The notes: generated by a model from the letters alone, not told the origin. DNA of 64,000 nucleotides from Terebella lapidaria (GCA_949152475.1 OX424556.1:55076451-55140450), one strand, 5' to 3'. Counted from the stretch's first letter, positions 32,751-46,316 are shown. Translations and numbers: made by a program.

Positions 32751-35700
32751 CCCATGTCTTTCTGGCATAATATACAGTGACGGATATTTCTCCCGATAAT
32801 TTAGTGAATAACAAAAAGTCGTTCATAACGATACACCACCAGCAGCAAGTTCTCCACCAGCTGTTTGGGCGATAGACTATGTGTTGCTAATAGATGGTTT
32901 TCATGAACTAAAGGAAGTGCAGTGAAAGGTTCCTTAAGTGCGCAGTGAACTGTCCTGCTTGTAGGAAGCTATGAACATCGAAGCCACACTCGCTCCGATC
33001 GTCCATGACATTGCTATGACATTGCTAATTGAAACCCTGAATTGAGATGTACACTACAAAAAGATGAACCATGTCATGCCTTCTGAATGTGTACACGCAC
33101 AACAATTGTGCATTTCCTAAATGTTGTGAGAGAATCTAAGAAATATTACAATATTTGAATTTTGCCACACATGCTATACAACTCATCATTTACAGTAGCC
33201 ACGTCATCCACAGTAAAGTTACGAAGTTTGGAAGCATATGACCTGGTGTCAACAGCGTAAGGGAAGCGGTCCAACCCGGACAATTGTCAAGACGGCTGCG
33301 AGATGACATCAAGTTGATTTATGGCTCCTGCAATCAGGGACAAATGAACTTTGGCACAGAAGGCTTTACACGTTATTTCAGGGAAAAGACGATCGGACAA
33401 GGGTGTGAGAATATTACGTTTCCAAGAGATATAAGTCAGTAACGTTTGAGACACAAAAACAGTTAATTATATTGTGTTTTATTCGGAGTAAAAAATTGCT
33501 CTTGCATACACAATTAGAAATATAGAACAGTCACCAATATGAAACTGTATTAAATAATCATGATCACGATCAGTTACTCATTTTTTGGTCAAATTCAGAG
33601 CATATCTTGTTGTGGCTATTGTTTTATGGCTCCTACAAGCTTTATTATGCTTTATCAACCCTTTCAGTCCTTTGGTCATACGTCACACTACGAAACGAAA
33701 TAAACTAAACACATGAAATATAAAGTCGAACAATTTTGTGGTACCAATCGTGGCAAACACGAACTTGAACAATTTCATACATGGGGGATTTGCCATGTAC
33801 CATATCATATCAGGGCATGCCACAGGATAACACTTGATAAACATCACTTGTCCAGTGCTGGCCACTGATCAAAACGCTCATATCTTTGTGTTTCCTGATA
33901 ACATTATCACGTCTGATACCGAGCAAATATGTTAAAGCTTGCTTGATGAAATCTAGCGGAGTTGATATCCGGTGTATGCTCTATACACACCAGGAGATAC
34001 AGGTTTTCAACTGCTACTTCATTTCATGAGAAATCAATTCACGTGTATGCAAAATATATCCACGATATTACACACTTTTATTTTCCGTACATCATAACTA
34101 CATCTGCGAAACTCACTCCACATGCTGTGATGCTCGGCTTCTCAATTTTCCTGATGTACAAGTAACCTACAGTGGAGAGAATTATTCTTGTGGCCAGCGG
34201 AAATGTGTTGGGATGGGAAAGTTTATGTGATTAATAACCTTGTGATTAATCACCATTACCCATACAATAAACAAAGAAAAACATATTTATAGATGTATAT
34301 TCGAGTTCAGACCTTGTTTTGGATCGAATTGATAGTTTATGCGTCTATTTTGGTTTTAAAAAATATTTTTCATCACATTTCATCATTTTTATGTTGGAAA
34401 CTTTTAAAGATGACCATCTTTCGTAAATGTTCTGCCAACATCAGAAATTTAGCTCAATATTTTTGTTGAGTTACTGTATGCGTATGTATTACGGTAAATC
34501 AACAAATATCGCAAAGCTCTCACAGTATTTGCGTTTATTCACAAGATAAACCTCATGGATACGATCAGAAATATTATTTTTGAAAGTGCTGTGATCCTTT
34601 TCTTGAGATTACTATATTTAAGAAATGATAGCATGACCGGGCCCACCGATGCCTACCCTATGTGGGTTTGTTTTTACCCAAACGTAGAAGACCAGCGCGA
34701 CTTGCTGGCCAATAAGCAAGTTGAGGATCAGCGATGCCTTGACTGGTGTTGAGAGGACATCACCATACATTACAAGCGTTTCTCAATTATGATACGAAAT
34801 TGTGGCATTGAGTCACTGCCCTGATAGCATTTAATGACACAATAGACAAATCCAGACGGGTGTGTTGAATGAGGGTGTTGACAAGTCATGTCATAAACAA
34901 CCATTAGCTAGGTACTCATGCCTGATGAATGGTTTCTCTTGAATAGATAACAGACATTACATGTGGAAACATGGATGATTTGTCCCGTCTTATAAGTTTA
35001 TACGAAAGACACCAAATTTACATATCTATATAGACTGCTTATTTTGCGGGCATGTTTGATTATAGGCCTACCATATATTAGTAGTTGAATAAACTTTGAT
35101 ACTTCCGAATACGTGACCACTTTTTTTAAAGAGATTTTGGCATACATGTTTTTCATCATACTCATGAGTGAAGTAGGTATATATTAGTTCGTGAGGAACT
35201 TGTATGCATAAGCATACGATAAGACAAAGGCTGCAAATATTCAAATAATAAGACGTGGCATTTGTGATCACAACGTAGCGTGGTAAGTTGGTAACAATAA
35301 ACTGATCGATGGTCACCCTGTATAATGCAATTAAGTTGCCATTATGTGACATTCCATTGATGGAAGACACCTGGATGTGGGTGGAAACTTGATAGGAACA
35401 CATGCATTTTGAAACAATCCTCTTGAATATAAATATGGACACGTGAGTTTGTGATTTTGCAAAACTAACACGTGAAAACTTTCCTGTATATTTTTTCTGT
35501 ATTTCATACTGAACTAAAGTTTATTACGAAAGAATTTCAAGGCGCCTCACACTACACTAGACACGCTGCACTAATTCCACATTCCTTATAACATAACTGC
35601 ATTGCCCAAGCAAGCAACAAAGTGTTCATATCTATCACATAAATGCGAAATAATATTTGGTAATATAGCTATCGTGTTATAGCATGCTGTAGGTCATATC

Positions 35701-37130
35701 GTGGCATATCAATTGCACGAAATGGTATCTTCCGCATTATAGTAAATGATGCGGAAGTTTGCATTAGCCAATACCTCTTCATATATATAGAGACCTCGCA
35801 TCATCTAAAAGTTTAAAACGTTTCTGGGTACAAATTGGCTGGACAAATTATACATCCACACAAATTATATCCACGATATTAGGTTTTATTGTCCGTATAT
35901 CATAACTTGATTACACATGGTACACATATGAACTATATCTGCAAGGAAAGGCTAGTTTCATACAACTAAATATCAAGCAAAATGTACGATTCACAACAAA
36001 TATCCTTCGAATAGCTGTAGTGTGTTGAATTCCAACAAAAATACCATGGAAATGTATAAATAGTTAATTTCATTCCCATTTAAACCTACATGTATCAATG
36101 CAATGCATACAACGACATATTTTGAACGTCCAGTGGAAGAGATTGCGGTTGATGTCTCATGGTTATGTGAGATGATATCTTCACGTCCCACGAAAGAACA
36201 TTTCTTGTATCTGAGTTTCTTCAGAGAATACACTGCCCTTGACATCTCTGACGGACAACGACAAAGTTTTGTTAACTTTAATGTGTCTATACCGAGACTA
36301 ACGGGATACTACACACTCTGACCACCCTCATTATGTAGTACCATGTTAATTATGATTCTTATTGACAGAGCTGTGAGCAAATGCATCCGTGTATATCATT
36401 CATATATATAGCTTAACGGTATAGCTTCAATGTGTATTTGCCAATATATATTTGAAGCTCATATATCAATTCAGTTATATATCCCAGGACATGACTGTTA
36501 TCCCAGTAATAACGGCAACTGCAGCGCCACTCACTTAAGCTTGTTTTGAACATGAAAGGTTGTCCATGTGTGAAAGGAAACCATCTATGCATGTACATCA
36601 AATCTTTAGTTTTGATTGGAATAGTTCAATTCAATTTGATAAAATACTGTATGTGTATATTGTATAGGGCAAATTACAGTTCATCATAGCACATCCTGTC
36701 GCCTTTATCATCAAAATTGCCTATTAATTTTCCAGCATCAAATTTTACAATTTGGCTCTAAAACATACTCTACGACTCAATTCGGTGTGCGATAATCAGT
36801 GCATATTTGCTGGTGTACGGCGGCACACAAATGTAGTATAAATTGACTATTGTTTTTACGATATCGTTATATATTAGTCTCTAGCTGGGCCTTGGTTAAC
36901 ACGACCTATCGTCATTGTGTTTTGGTCAGATGAGTGGAATTAATCCCCCCCCCCCTGCCCGGAGCGGCCAGGTCTGCACGAGGATGATGTCAGATGACGG
37001 TGTGATAGATTTCCCCCAAAACGTCACGTCTTTCACATACGGGCTTGATCAATCACCTGGGATGTCTTTGGTACCACAGAAAACCTCAGTGACGTGGTTG
37101 ATGAGGGTGCGTTCATGGCTTGTTTGAGGT
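32750..37130. repeat. Type-2 long repeat unit F
   Basis: Head module near 32795, then the segment with ATGGCTCCTGCAATCAGGGA (33200-33380), the GGAGATACAGGTT module (33945-34075), and the ATTTAATGACACAATAGACA module (34735-35075). A stretch of about 550 bp at 34165-34715 interrupts this copy relative to 38020-38060, 44620-44650 and 53360-53390. It ends with an AATTAATCCCCCC form of the end module (about 36936-37065). No gene recognised. Confidence 0.65.
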
Positions 37131-37210
37131 TTGCGTTGCCTGAATATAGCATTTCAATTCAATTCAAATTATGTTTTTCATCATTTGTACATACCCATGC
37201 GATTCTCGGC

Positions 37211-37278
37211 CCATTCATTCATTCATTCATTCATTCATTCTCATTCATTCATTCATTCATTCATTAATTCATTCATTC
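37211..37278. repeat. (ATTC)n microsatellite
   Basis: Roughly 16 ATTC units with one TCTC break and one AATT variant. Downstream to about 37800 is AT-rich DNA without recognisable genes. Confidence 0.9.
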
Positions 37279-37799
37279 TGTACATATACATTCACAAAAA
37301 ATCCTCAAAAATGATAACAAAAGAGAAAGTAGAAGCCGATGCTCATGACAACACTTCTCCTCAAATAATAATAGCTTTAATACAAAAGAGAATGAATATA
37401 ATAAGTACTGGACAATGATAGAGATTTATATATTTGGAAATAAATTATTAACGAATTGTTGTTAAAATAATGTGACCAGGAAACTTTGATGGATAATATT
37501 TCTACCTTGTGTTGAGACTTGTAATTACATATGTAGATTTTATTACCTTCCTTTTTGAAAACTTTTGTTCTTTATTCTTTTGTTCTTTTATGTACATATT
37601 TAGAATAATCCACATCCTCATTCCATACATACTGTACTTATAGCGCTAGACCTCAACTTTGTTTTACGTACACTTTCAATTGTTTTTACTATCTTTTTTC
37701 CAAGAAATTATCCTATATCAGATAAATATTCAGTGGCATATCTACGTGGGGGATGGGGTAATTGGGTTGTGTGTATTATTATGGAAAATACCAAATCTT

Positions 37800-39753
37800 T
37801 CAGTATGAAATCAAATAATTATGTGATCAATACACATCAGGAGATAAAGGTTATCAACTGTTTCTTCATTTCAGATGAGTTGAACAAAATATACGTTTAG
37901 GCAAAAGATATCCACGATATTACTTCTTGTTGTCCGTACACCATGAGTACATCTGCGAAACTCGGAAAAACATTCATAAAATGCTCACTCGCACGTAATG
38001 TGATGGTCGGTTTCTCAATTTCCTGACATACAGCAAGTCGAGAAGACACAGCGCCCTAACTGGAGTTAAGAGGTCATCACCATACATTACAGGCGTTTCT
38101 CAATTTTGATACGAAACTGTGGCATTGAGTCACTCTCCTGATAGCATTTAATGACACATTAGACAAATCCAGACGGGTGTGTTGAATGAGGGTGTTGACA
38201 AGTCGGGTAATAAACAACCATTAGCTCGGTACTCATGCCTGATGAATGGTGTCTCTTGAATAGATAACAGACATTACAGGTGGAAACATCGATGATTTGT
38301 CACGTCTTATAAGTTTATACGAAGGGCACCAAATTTACAGAGCTACATAGACCGTTTATTTTGTGGGCATAATTAACTATAGGCCTACCATATATTAGTA
38401 GTTGAATAAACTGTGATGTTCTCGAAGAAATGTAAGATGTTTTAGTGCTACATTTCGGCATATGTGTGTTTTTACCATACCCGTGAATAAAATATGTATA
38501 TTTTGTTTCGGTTGTGAGCAAAATGTATGTGTAAGTATACGAAATACAATGTCATGTACAAAGGCTGAAAATTGTTCGAATAAGACGTGGCAGTTGTAAC
38601 CATAGCGTGTTAACAATATACTGATCGATGATGCAAGTACTTTATTGGTTTCCATAATATGTGGCATTCCCTTTATGCAAGCACTCCTCTCTCCTCCTCT
38701 GGACATATGTAGAAACATGATAGGAATACATGTATATCGAACAACTTTCTGGAATATAAATATTGACGACACGTATTATTGACACGTAAAAGCGATTTCA
38801 CCCCACACCAAGGAGATCAGTTTTCGCAAAGGAGTCTTATAGAAAAGTTTAATATATCAGCTTTTGCAAACGTACAATCCCGTATCAATCACATTAATAC
38901 TTCCATATTCTTATGTTCAGTTTACCATACAAAATTGATTGAACAGCTCGATGGGTCATTGAGAAGTCCCTTTTGAAATATATCTGAAACTAAAATTGTG
39001 AGAGCCATCATGCCATTATTGTACTCGTGTTATGAATATAATACATTACCTCTCGGATTGTAATAGCTGACACTGACACGAGATCTGAATATATGTTTGG
39101 CGGAGGAACATCTAATGAGGAACAACGTATAATCTAACATGGTTCCGACTCCAAAGATCCCGTGGCCATCCGCATTGTATATAATAATCTGAAGTTTTAT
39201 ACTCAATTATACGACTGAGTGAACCGGGACGCACTGTGGTACACATCTTGCCCAAGGGTGTTAAACAGCCAGCACAGCAGTGCCATCGCCACGGCTCTAA
39301 CCAACAACCTACTGGTCACGAGACGACCACATTGACTGCGCTGCTTGTCCCTATAGACGTGTGTGTGTTTGTCTTACTGGATCTCACAGTTAAACTGAAG
39401 ATCATGGAATACTTTTCCTGTATTTGATCAAGGAAGAAGTAAGCTGCTTACGTTAATGCAGCTGAAAAAAGACAGTGACCGCACGTGAGATGGGTGAACG
39501 ATCGAAAAAATCAATTCCGCATATCATAGAAGAACTCTGGATCAACAGCTGGAAACAAAGAAAGGAATCAAAATGCACATAACCTTGGCAATCGCCTTCT
39601 TCAATCCCAGAGACTTACTGATGGATTACAACACTGAAAACGTCACATGAGATGATAACCAGTTGATCACACCACCGCCTGGTACGTGAATAAGGCTGCC
39701 TCATGGTTAATGTTCAGAGGGTGTTGCAGGAAATGTTTTGCAGGAACACATTG
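37800..39753. repeat. Type-2 repeat segment G
   Basis: Contains the GGAGATAAAGGTT module (37825-37935) and the ATTTAATGACACATTAGACA module (38060-38395), very similar to 34735-35075. At the end is a CGCCTGGTACGTG block (39640-39750) that recurs at 58690-58790 and 63150-63250. The region 39210-39345 has CTTGCCCAAGGGTGTTAAAC and GGTCACGAGACGACC, reminiscent of SINE-like debris; not assigned. No gene recognised. Confidence 0.6.
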
Positions 39754-39845
39754 ATTCTGTAGTAGTAGTGTAGTGTCATTCATTTCTTAAAGCGCAATAT
39801 ATATGTGCATTTCTATGCGCCAAGTGTTTTTGTCCACAAGTTAGT

Positions 39846-40659
39846 TCACGTTTCAGCAGTGAATAGGTGGGTCTTGAGTTTTTTCTTGAAAGACTCGACA
39901 GATTGGCACCGGCGGAGATCGTCGCTAATCAGGTTCCACAGACGTGCTGCGATCACACGGAAAGCCCTGTCACCGACCTGTTTCCTCATGGGTGGGACAA
40001 CAAAAGTTGAAGTCAATTCCGAGGAGCGGAGTTGTCGGGTTGGCACACGAGGAGTGAGCAGGGACTTGAGGTATTCCGGAGGATTCAACTCGCGAACAAT
40101 CTTGAACACCAACAAGAGAATCTTAAAACAGATCCGCTTCCTGACTGGCAGCCAGTGCAAGGCATGCAGAACGGGTGTGATGTGGTCGTACTTGCGACAC
40201 CCAGACACCATCCTAGCTGCCGCATTTTGGGCTAACTGTAGCCGATACAACAATCTCCCTGGTAGTGGCGCAAGCAGACCATTGTTAAAGTCGAGTCGTG
40301 AGGTCACCAGAGCGTTGACCAGCTTGAGGCAGGAGTCTCTGTCCAGGAGATACCGGATCCTGCTGATGAGCCTGATGTGGTAGTAGACTGACGATGTGAC
40401 TTGATTCACCTGTGAAACCATGTCCATCTCCCTGTCGAAAATACCACCTAGGTTCCTTACACACTTGGATGGTCTGATGCTTTCGCTGCCCACTCTAACT
40501 GCTGGGTCGCACGAAAGCATATTGTTCATGGTGTGCTTAGAAGCCACGAGCAGGAGCTTTGTCTTGCTGTCGTTGAGTTGAAGCTTGTTCCTGGCCATCC
40601 ATACCCGTACATCGCTGACACAAGCCTCGAGTGTAGCAATGGCCCGTTGAAGGGAGAGT
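39846..40659 (-). pseudogene. L2-like LINE reverse transcriptase, C-terminal remnant
   Basis: After the MITE the RT palm end and thumb continue: DVRVWMARNKLQLNDSKTKL, VRNLGGIFDREMDM, LDFNNGLLAPLPGRLL, LQLAQNAAARMVSG, ITPVLHALHWLPVRKRICFK, then GDRAFRVIAARLWNLISDDL and a final FKKKLKTHLF. This ending, a tryptophan-rich block closing with KTHLF, is typical of the L2/CR1 group. The frame is open over about 270 codons. It is one base out of register with the upstream RT piece across the MITE, so a frameshift is present besides the insertion. Confidence 0.85.
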
Positions 40660-40893
40660 AATGCTGCGTTCAAACCAAGTTGTGAAGACGGTGCACACCG
40701 CCGGTGACGTCGACTGTCACAGGCGGTGAGTGTTGGTTTGAACGCAGCATCATTAACCACCGCCAGCTATCTCACTGGCGGTGAAAATGGAGGCGCTAAA
40801 AAAATTCCCACTTCACCGGTGGTGAACACCGTTGGTAACGTGGCTTGAATGCAAATCACTGGTGGTGAACTGAGTTGGTTTGAACGCAGCATT
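40660..40893. mobile_element. Palindromic MITE (AATGCTGCGTTCAAACCAA ends)
   Basis: Inserted in the L2-like RT. Outer ends are perfect inverted repeats (AATGCTGCGTTCAAACCAA). A second copy of the right end lies inside at 40733-40750, so the element looks like a short 91-bp palindrome plus an extra arm. Several GGCGGTG/CACCGCC pairs give the interior strong hairpin potential. Flanks AGT/AGT suggest a 3-bp duplication; TA/TA with ends one base shorter is equally possible. Confidence 0.75.
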
Positions 40894-41268
40894 AGTCACC
40901 CAACTTGAATCTCACGTAGACCTGGGTATCGTCTGCATACCCATGCCTACATACAGGATGGTTGTCGATGACTCTGGCCAGTGGCAGGACGTAGCACAGA
41001 AACAACAGTGGTCCCAGCACACTCCCCTGAGGCACACCTGTGTGAAGGTCTGTCACAGTAGACTCAACGCCATGCACCGCAATGCACTGCGATCGATCCT
41101 GAAGATAGCTCTCCAGCCAGCATCGTGCAGTTCCTCGCACACCGATCACGTTTGATAGCCTTTTCAGTAGCAGGGCGTGATCCACTGTGTCAAAGGCAGC
41201 GGAGAGATCTGTCAAGAGCAAGAGCATGCCATCACCCTCGTCCAGTGCCATGTCGATGTCATTCTGTA
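40894..41268 (-). pseudogene. L2-like LINE reverse transcriptase, palm remnant
   Basis: Carries the catalytic palm: LLTDLSAAFDTVDHALLLKR, ESYLQDRSQCIAVHG, TGVPQGSVLGPLLF and the active-site GYADDTQVYV. The fingers and endonuclease are missing because of 5' truncation just upstream of IQNDIDMALDEG. The frame stops at the MITE. Catalytic Asp residues are intact, but the fragment cannot function. Confidence 0.85.
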
Positions 41269-43430
41269 TGTGCCAATGGTGGATAACTGGTATATCAATA
41301 TACCAGTGAATATGAAGGTCGCTAAATATCTCTCGCTAAATCTGCGTTCAAAGCATGAACGTATTCAATATTTGGTGTTTTTTGTTCTCTTTACTTTTCT
41401 TATCACTGAACATTCAAGGAAAAACAAGAAAATAGAGTTGGATATCTAATTTCATAACACCTTTTTCTGCCCAAAATTGACTTAACTCTTCAGTTACTCC
41501 ACTGAGGAGTTATACCAGTTATACTGAAACCAAGTCACGTCATAACTGATCAAAGCATCAGAAGAAAGTACTCCATACATAATCCTCACTCACAAATGTC
41601 GTCATTTCATTCCCACGCTGACATGTCAGTATACAAGTAATTCCCTCAGAGAGAGTTACTTCTTACAGTGGAGATAATCAGGCGGTTATTTTCAAGATTT
41701 ATGACCGCGGAGAGGGAATTACTTTGACCGGTGGAACCTCTGACTGCTCACTACCGAAGTATTTTTCAATTAGCTAATGCCATAATACCACACTGTTGCT
41801 GGTATTTCAATACCGATATTTGTTGCACGCGAATGCCACTCTACACTTCAGAAATATGCTAGACACCTATGTAATAAAGATTTTGTATTATAATTACATC
41901 CGGGTTATAGCAGCAAATGCGTGAATATGTTTGAACCAGCACATACCTCATGTTTTCCCCACGACCTCGCTTGTTACATAGAAAATTTATTCCATTTAAT
42001 GTTCTGCATCTATACACAAATGAATGGAAACGGTTTCTATCAGCAAATGTAGACATTTAAATCATCAGTAATGTTTAGGATCCAGCAAGGATTTACATGC
42101 ATATTCCATTCTCGTAATAAGCATTACAGGAAAATATTTGATGGGGAATAATAAGTTTAATATTATATTGGTTAAGAGTATTACTCCACAAAATAAAATG
42201 TTTGAGGTCTGGAACATTTATTACTGACATTGATGATTGGCGGTGCAGTAGTAATGATATTTTGCGTGAGTTAACACATGTTGGGCAACTGGGACAATAG
42301 GGTATTAGGGGATACTTTCATGCAGTCATCGGCGACCGGCGTCTAGTGTTTACCGAAGATTAACAGATTGTTTTGATGGCAATATGATCGTAATCACTGC
42401 AGAGGCCCTCATTAAAAAAAACTGATGGGGTGCCAGGCGACAATTCATCAACGGCTGAAACCTTGAGCTACGGGGTAATTACTCTGCTCATGATATCCTT
42501 TTCATGGATATCAGTTTTCTCGGATTTGTTTTGAAGCTTTGATTTTTGGACACTATATTTAATACATAGGATACTATCATAGTCTTAGCCATCATATACC
42601 ACTGCATTTTGATGATTCGTTCATACTAAGGTATCTTGTTGTGCATGCCAACAACAAATGAATTGTTAATTCATCACAAGATTGAACAGATCGTGTGGTT
42701 TTATCTGGCATTATATTTTTTTTGTGTTAAAGCAAATGTCTTCGGATGTGTGCAATACTTTTTCCAAAACTAAATTTTAGTGCAAATCATCTAACACGAG
42801 ATAATAAAAACATGTGCACAATGATTTTGACGATTACAGTCCATCCGAGTTGTCTTCCCATCCATATTTTATGCCAGTTTTATATATAAACAAACGAAGT
42901 ATATCCATCAGACCCGAATGTAAAAAATGCCCCAATTGCTCTATGAGAAAATAATCAGTCCATTTTGCACTTTCGTGCTTTGTATACATCTGCGTGTGAT
43001 GAATACAGTTCCTGTATTTACGCGTGAACTGCTTGTTCGAATGAGCTAATTTCCCAGAGGACTGATTGTATTTAGATGCGAGTACGTCTCATTCAGTTAA
43101 TTTTATATGAAATATACTTTTTAAAAAAATATTGCCTGTTTTCGAAGGCAGTTGCTTTAAACTGTCATTGAAGGTCAAAAAATATCGTGGACAATACAAA
43201 AATGTGATATTATACGTCAAAAACACGTTCATCTGAGCAAATTGTTTGCTCATACCACTCAAAACACAAAAATACAAATAGTCAGATTCCAGATTTACAC
43301 AATCTGGTTGATGCACAGAGAGATATCCGGATCAATGTGATGTACCCTCACCCATTTTTGTTCTGCTGTAGTCGCTAGGTCTATTGTCTATGGTGAAAAC
43401 TTGTTCATGAACTGTTTGATAATAGTTTTA
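41269..43430. repeat. Diverged repeat segment H
   Basis: Resumes the interrupted host repeat. The block 42350-42545 (GGCGACAATTCATCAACGG, GAATTACTCTGCTCATG) recurs at 51080-51270 and, weaker, at 59750-59930. The segment 41600-41740 resembles 47105-47280 and 59280-59400. No gene recognised. Confidence 0.55.
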
Positions 43431-45840
43431 TTCTTAAACGATGACTTATATTGCCCTAGAAAATTTAGTGACTTAAAAGTATTTAATAATGCGCATTTAG
43501 CCGCATAAGGCTAGTAGATGTGCGGGTGGTAAACTACGTAAGACATATGGATAATAGGGAAAATTCCGAAGCGTTGTCAAACGCACAGTAGGCTGTCCTG
43601 GTTGTAGGAAGCCATGAAAATTGTCTAAAACAATTTCGCAATTTCGTCAGGTGTTCATGCTCTTTGCATGTTGCTTCATTTACCATATGTGTATGTGAAT
43701 GAAAACTGGAAATTACCACCACATTACGAAATATTCAAATACCATGGAATTATGCCTTTTGAATATATATTATATATATACACGTTCGTTCGAAAAGGCT
43801 CCTATGATTCAATTCATGCCACTCATGTCATACAATTCTGACAACAATAACAATACTCGCATCATCAGTGCATAAAGGTTTGAGGTTTGGAAAGATCAGG
43901 GTATTACACCACAAAGGATACGTTGCAACCCGACAATGTCAGGGCGGCTACAGAATGACATCAGTGTGATTTATGGCTCCTGCAGTCAGAGATAAATGCA
44001 TAAGGGCATAGACGGCTTTGCACAGTATTTCTAGGAACTGACAGCACATCATCGAACGTACATGGCGAGAATACTACAGTTTTCAACATAAACACTTCGG
44101 TATCAATGCACACAATGTACATTCTACACAAGAGAAATGGTACATATTACTGAATATTCGGCAGCATAGAAACACCCTATTAGAAATGTGAAACAGTTCT
44201 GTCAAAATTACTCGTGACTCATCAATGTGAAACGGTTCTCATTAATTATGATCACGATCAGTTGTTTGCGTTTCCCCAAATGCACTGCATGTTCATCAAC
44301 ATGTTATCGTTCATGCAATTAGTATCAACAGCCTTACCGAACATGAATAAGACACAGATGATATAAGGACATGAATTGGCATCCACCGGAACTGTGTATT
44401 ATCTAATGTACTATCAATCCATATCAGAAGATAAAGGTTTTCAACTGTTACTTTACATTTTGCGAAATTGGCTGAACAAAATATACACGTAATACTATGC
44501 AAAATATATCCGCGACATTTCCTCTTGTATAATTGTCCATGCGATCCGGCGTGTCTCTGTGCAACTTGCAAAAGATGGTTCGTGAAATACCCACCTACCA
44601 CTCACGATGCTCGGCTACTCAATTTTCCTGATGCATGACCAAGTCGATGAGATGCGATGCCTCAACTGGAGTCAAGAGGTCATCACCATATATTACATGC
44701 GTGTCCCAATTACGCTGCGAAAATACGGCCTGGAGCCGTTGTCATGTCAGCATTCAATGACACATTGGGCAAATCCAGACGGGTGGGGGTAAATGAGGGA
44801 CTTGACAGCTTGGACCATAAACAGCCATTAGCCGGGTGCTCAGGACTCGACGAATTGTGTCCCTGGATAAGATAACAGAAATGACACGTGGACGTGTCAA
44901 TAAGTTTTTACAAAACACACCAAATCATCACACGGATCTATACAGTAACCATTGAGTTTGAGGGCATATTTGATTCAGGCCTATAATCATGATGATAGTA
45001 TAAAGTTCAGGATATATAAAATTCAGAATTTGACAGGAATACATATACTATTGATAATCTTCATGAACAAAAAGATTGATACGTAAGATTTTGAATTTGC
45101 AAACTGAACACGTTAAAGAAATTTCACCACACGTACATCAGGGTGATCAGTTTCCTGCAAAGAAAATTGTAGACAAGTTTGATATATCAGCCTTCCCTAA
45201 TATACAACTCCCATACAAAATCGCACTAATAATTCAGATTTTTATATTCAGTTCACTCCACAAAATTGATCGAACAGCTTATCACTCCAGTGAGACAAAA
45301 TGTCTGAGATATAGATTATATTGATATATATTTAAAACTAAAAGATGATTGTCATTATGACAAATACATAACCTCTCAAATTACTCTCAAAAATGGTCAT
45401 TGACACGAGAGACAGGAATACGTGTCTGGCAGATGAAACATCCAATGAACAACCATGTATTATGTTAACTGGTTCTCTTCAGGCATAGTATCACATGGTT
45501 CTCATAAATAGCCTGTGGCTAACAATTCTATTCACGTGTGTGTTCGTGTTATTGAACCCACCGTGGACGATTATTGAGTAAGTTATTCACTCTGTGTTTG
45601 CTCGATGAGCAAATGTTTATGCTTTGTATCCGAAAAATTCTGCACATGTGCAAATCTGCACATCATTGAAATACTCTGAACGAATAGATGGAAACAATGA
45701 ATGAGAAGCAATATACATTTAACCTTAACATAGACCACGCCTAGCTCCTGGAGAACACAAACATCGCCCTTAGCCAACTTTTGGGGCTCAATTATATCAA
45801 CTAGACAATCAAAGATTGCAAACGCTCGCTTCTTAGGTTT
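43430..45840. repeat. Type-2 long repeat unit I
   Basis: Head module near 43458, the CATCATCAGTGCATAAAGGTTT/ATGGCTCCTGCAGTCAG segment (43855-44040), the AGAAGATAAAGGTT module (44375-44530), the ATTTAATGACACA-type module (44640-44980) and CAGCCTTCCCTAATATACA (45190). The same order recurs at 52.54-54.6 kb, about 8.75 kb downstream. No gene recognised. Confidence 0.7.
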
Positions 45841-46316
45841 GGTCACTAGATTTTTAGCTCATAGCCTTTCATTTTCGACCTCGGGCTTCAATAGGGAATT
45901 TTTGTCATACGATCATTGGTCATAGATCAAATGGTGTGTTGCCACAGACAAAATACAGAAATCACAGGAAAAAATAATCCTGAATGAAACTAGAGTTATT
46001 GTGATTCTTCAGTTTTGACCTTATTTTCGACCATGACCTGAATTCTTGACGCTGACCTCCCAAATTTTTCAAGCTTTCTAAAACGTATGCTGCATGAAAT
46101 ATGTCCAAAATGTTGTTCAATAATTATGTTCGAATTAGTACCACTTGAAATATCACAAACTTCAGCTGCTGACTCTTACATTTTTTTTAACCTGGACGAC
46201 ATAGAGATTTTTGGTCGTATGACCATCATTCACATAGCTTTATTGGGAATTGGCAATTTAAAAATATAAAAAAAAAATCATTATCCTGGGTTATTGCATT
46301 TTGTTCGATTTTGACT
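45841..46316. repeat. Dispersed repeat, inverted relative to 57.5 and 62.0 kb
   Basis: Contains ACCACTTGAAATATCACAAA and TTTTTGGTCGTATGACCATC. The reverse complement of 57690-57960 and 62040-62285 carries the same blocks, so this copy is in opposite orientation. TGACCTT/GACCTGA motifs recur. No gene. Confidence 0.6.

Larger units (their letters stand above)
39754..41268 (-). mobile_element. 5'-truncated L2-like LINE, interrupted by a MITE
   Basis: Coding remnants of one RT protein lie on both sides of a 234-bp MITE. The 3' end is a short UTR with a GCGCATAGAAATGCACATAT and TTGCGCTTTAAG stem-like signal, which resembles the 3' hairpin of L2/CR1 elements. ATTCTGTA occurs at both borders (39754-39761 and 41261-41268) and may be a target duplication, although the right copy overlaps LINE coding sequence. 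The host repeat resumes at about 41290 (CAGTGAATATGAAGG, compare 58836). About 1.3 kb remains of an element that is usually 4-5 kb. Confidence 0.82.

Noticed and set aside
39210-39345. SINE-like sequence with CTTGCCCAAGGGTG
   Set aside because: Only a vague resemblance; no promoter boxes, tail or duplication found.
39805-40383. 192-codon plus-strand frame
   Set aside because: Antisense shadow of the L2-like RT on the minus strand.
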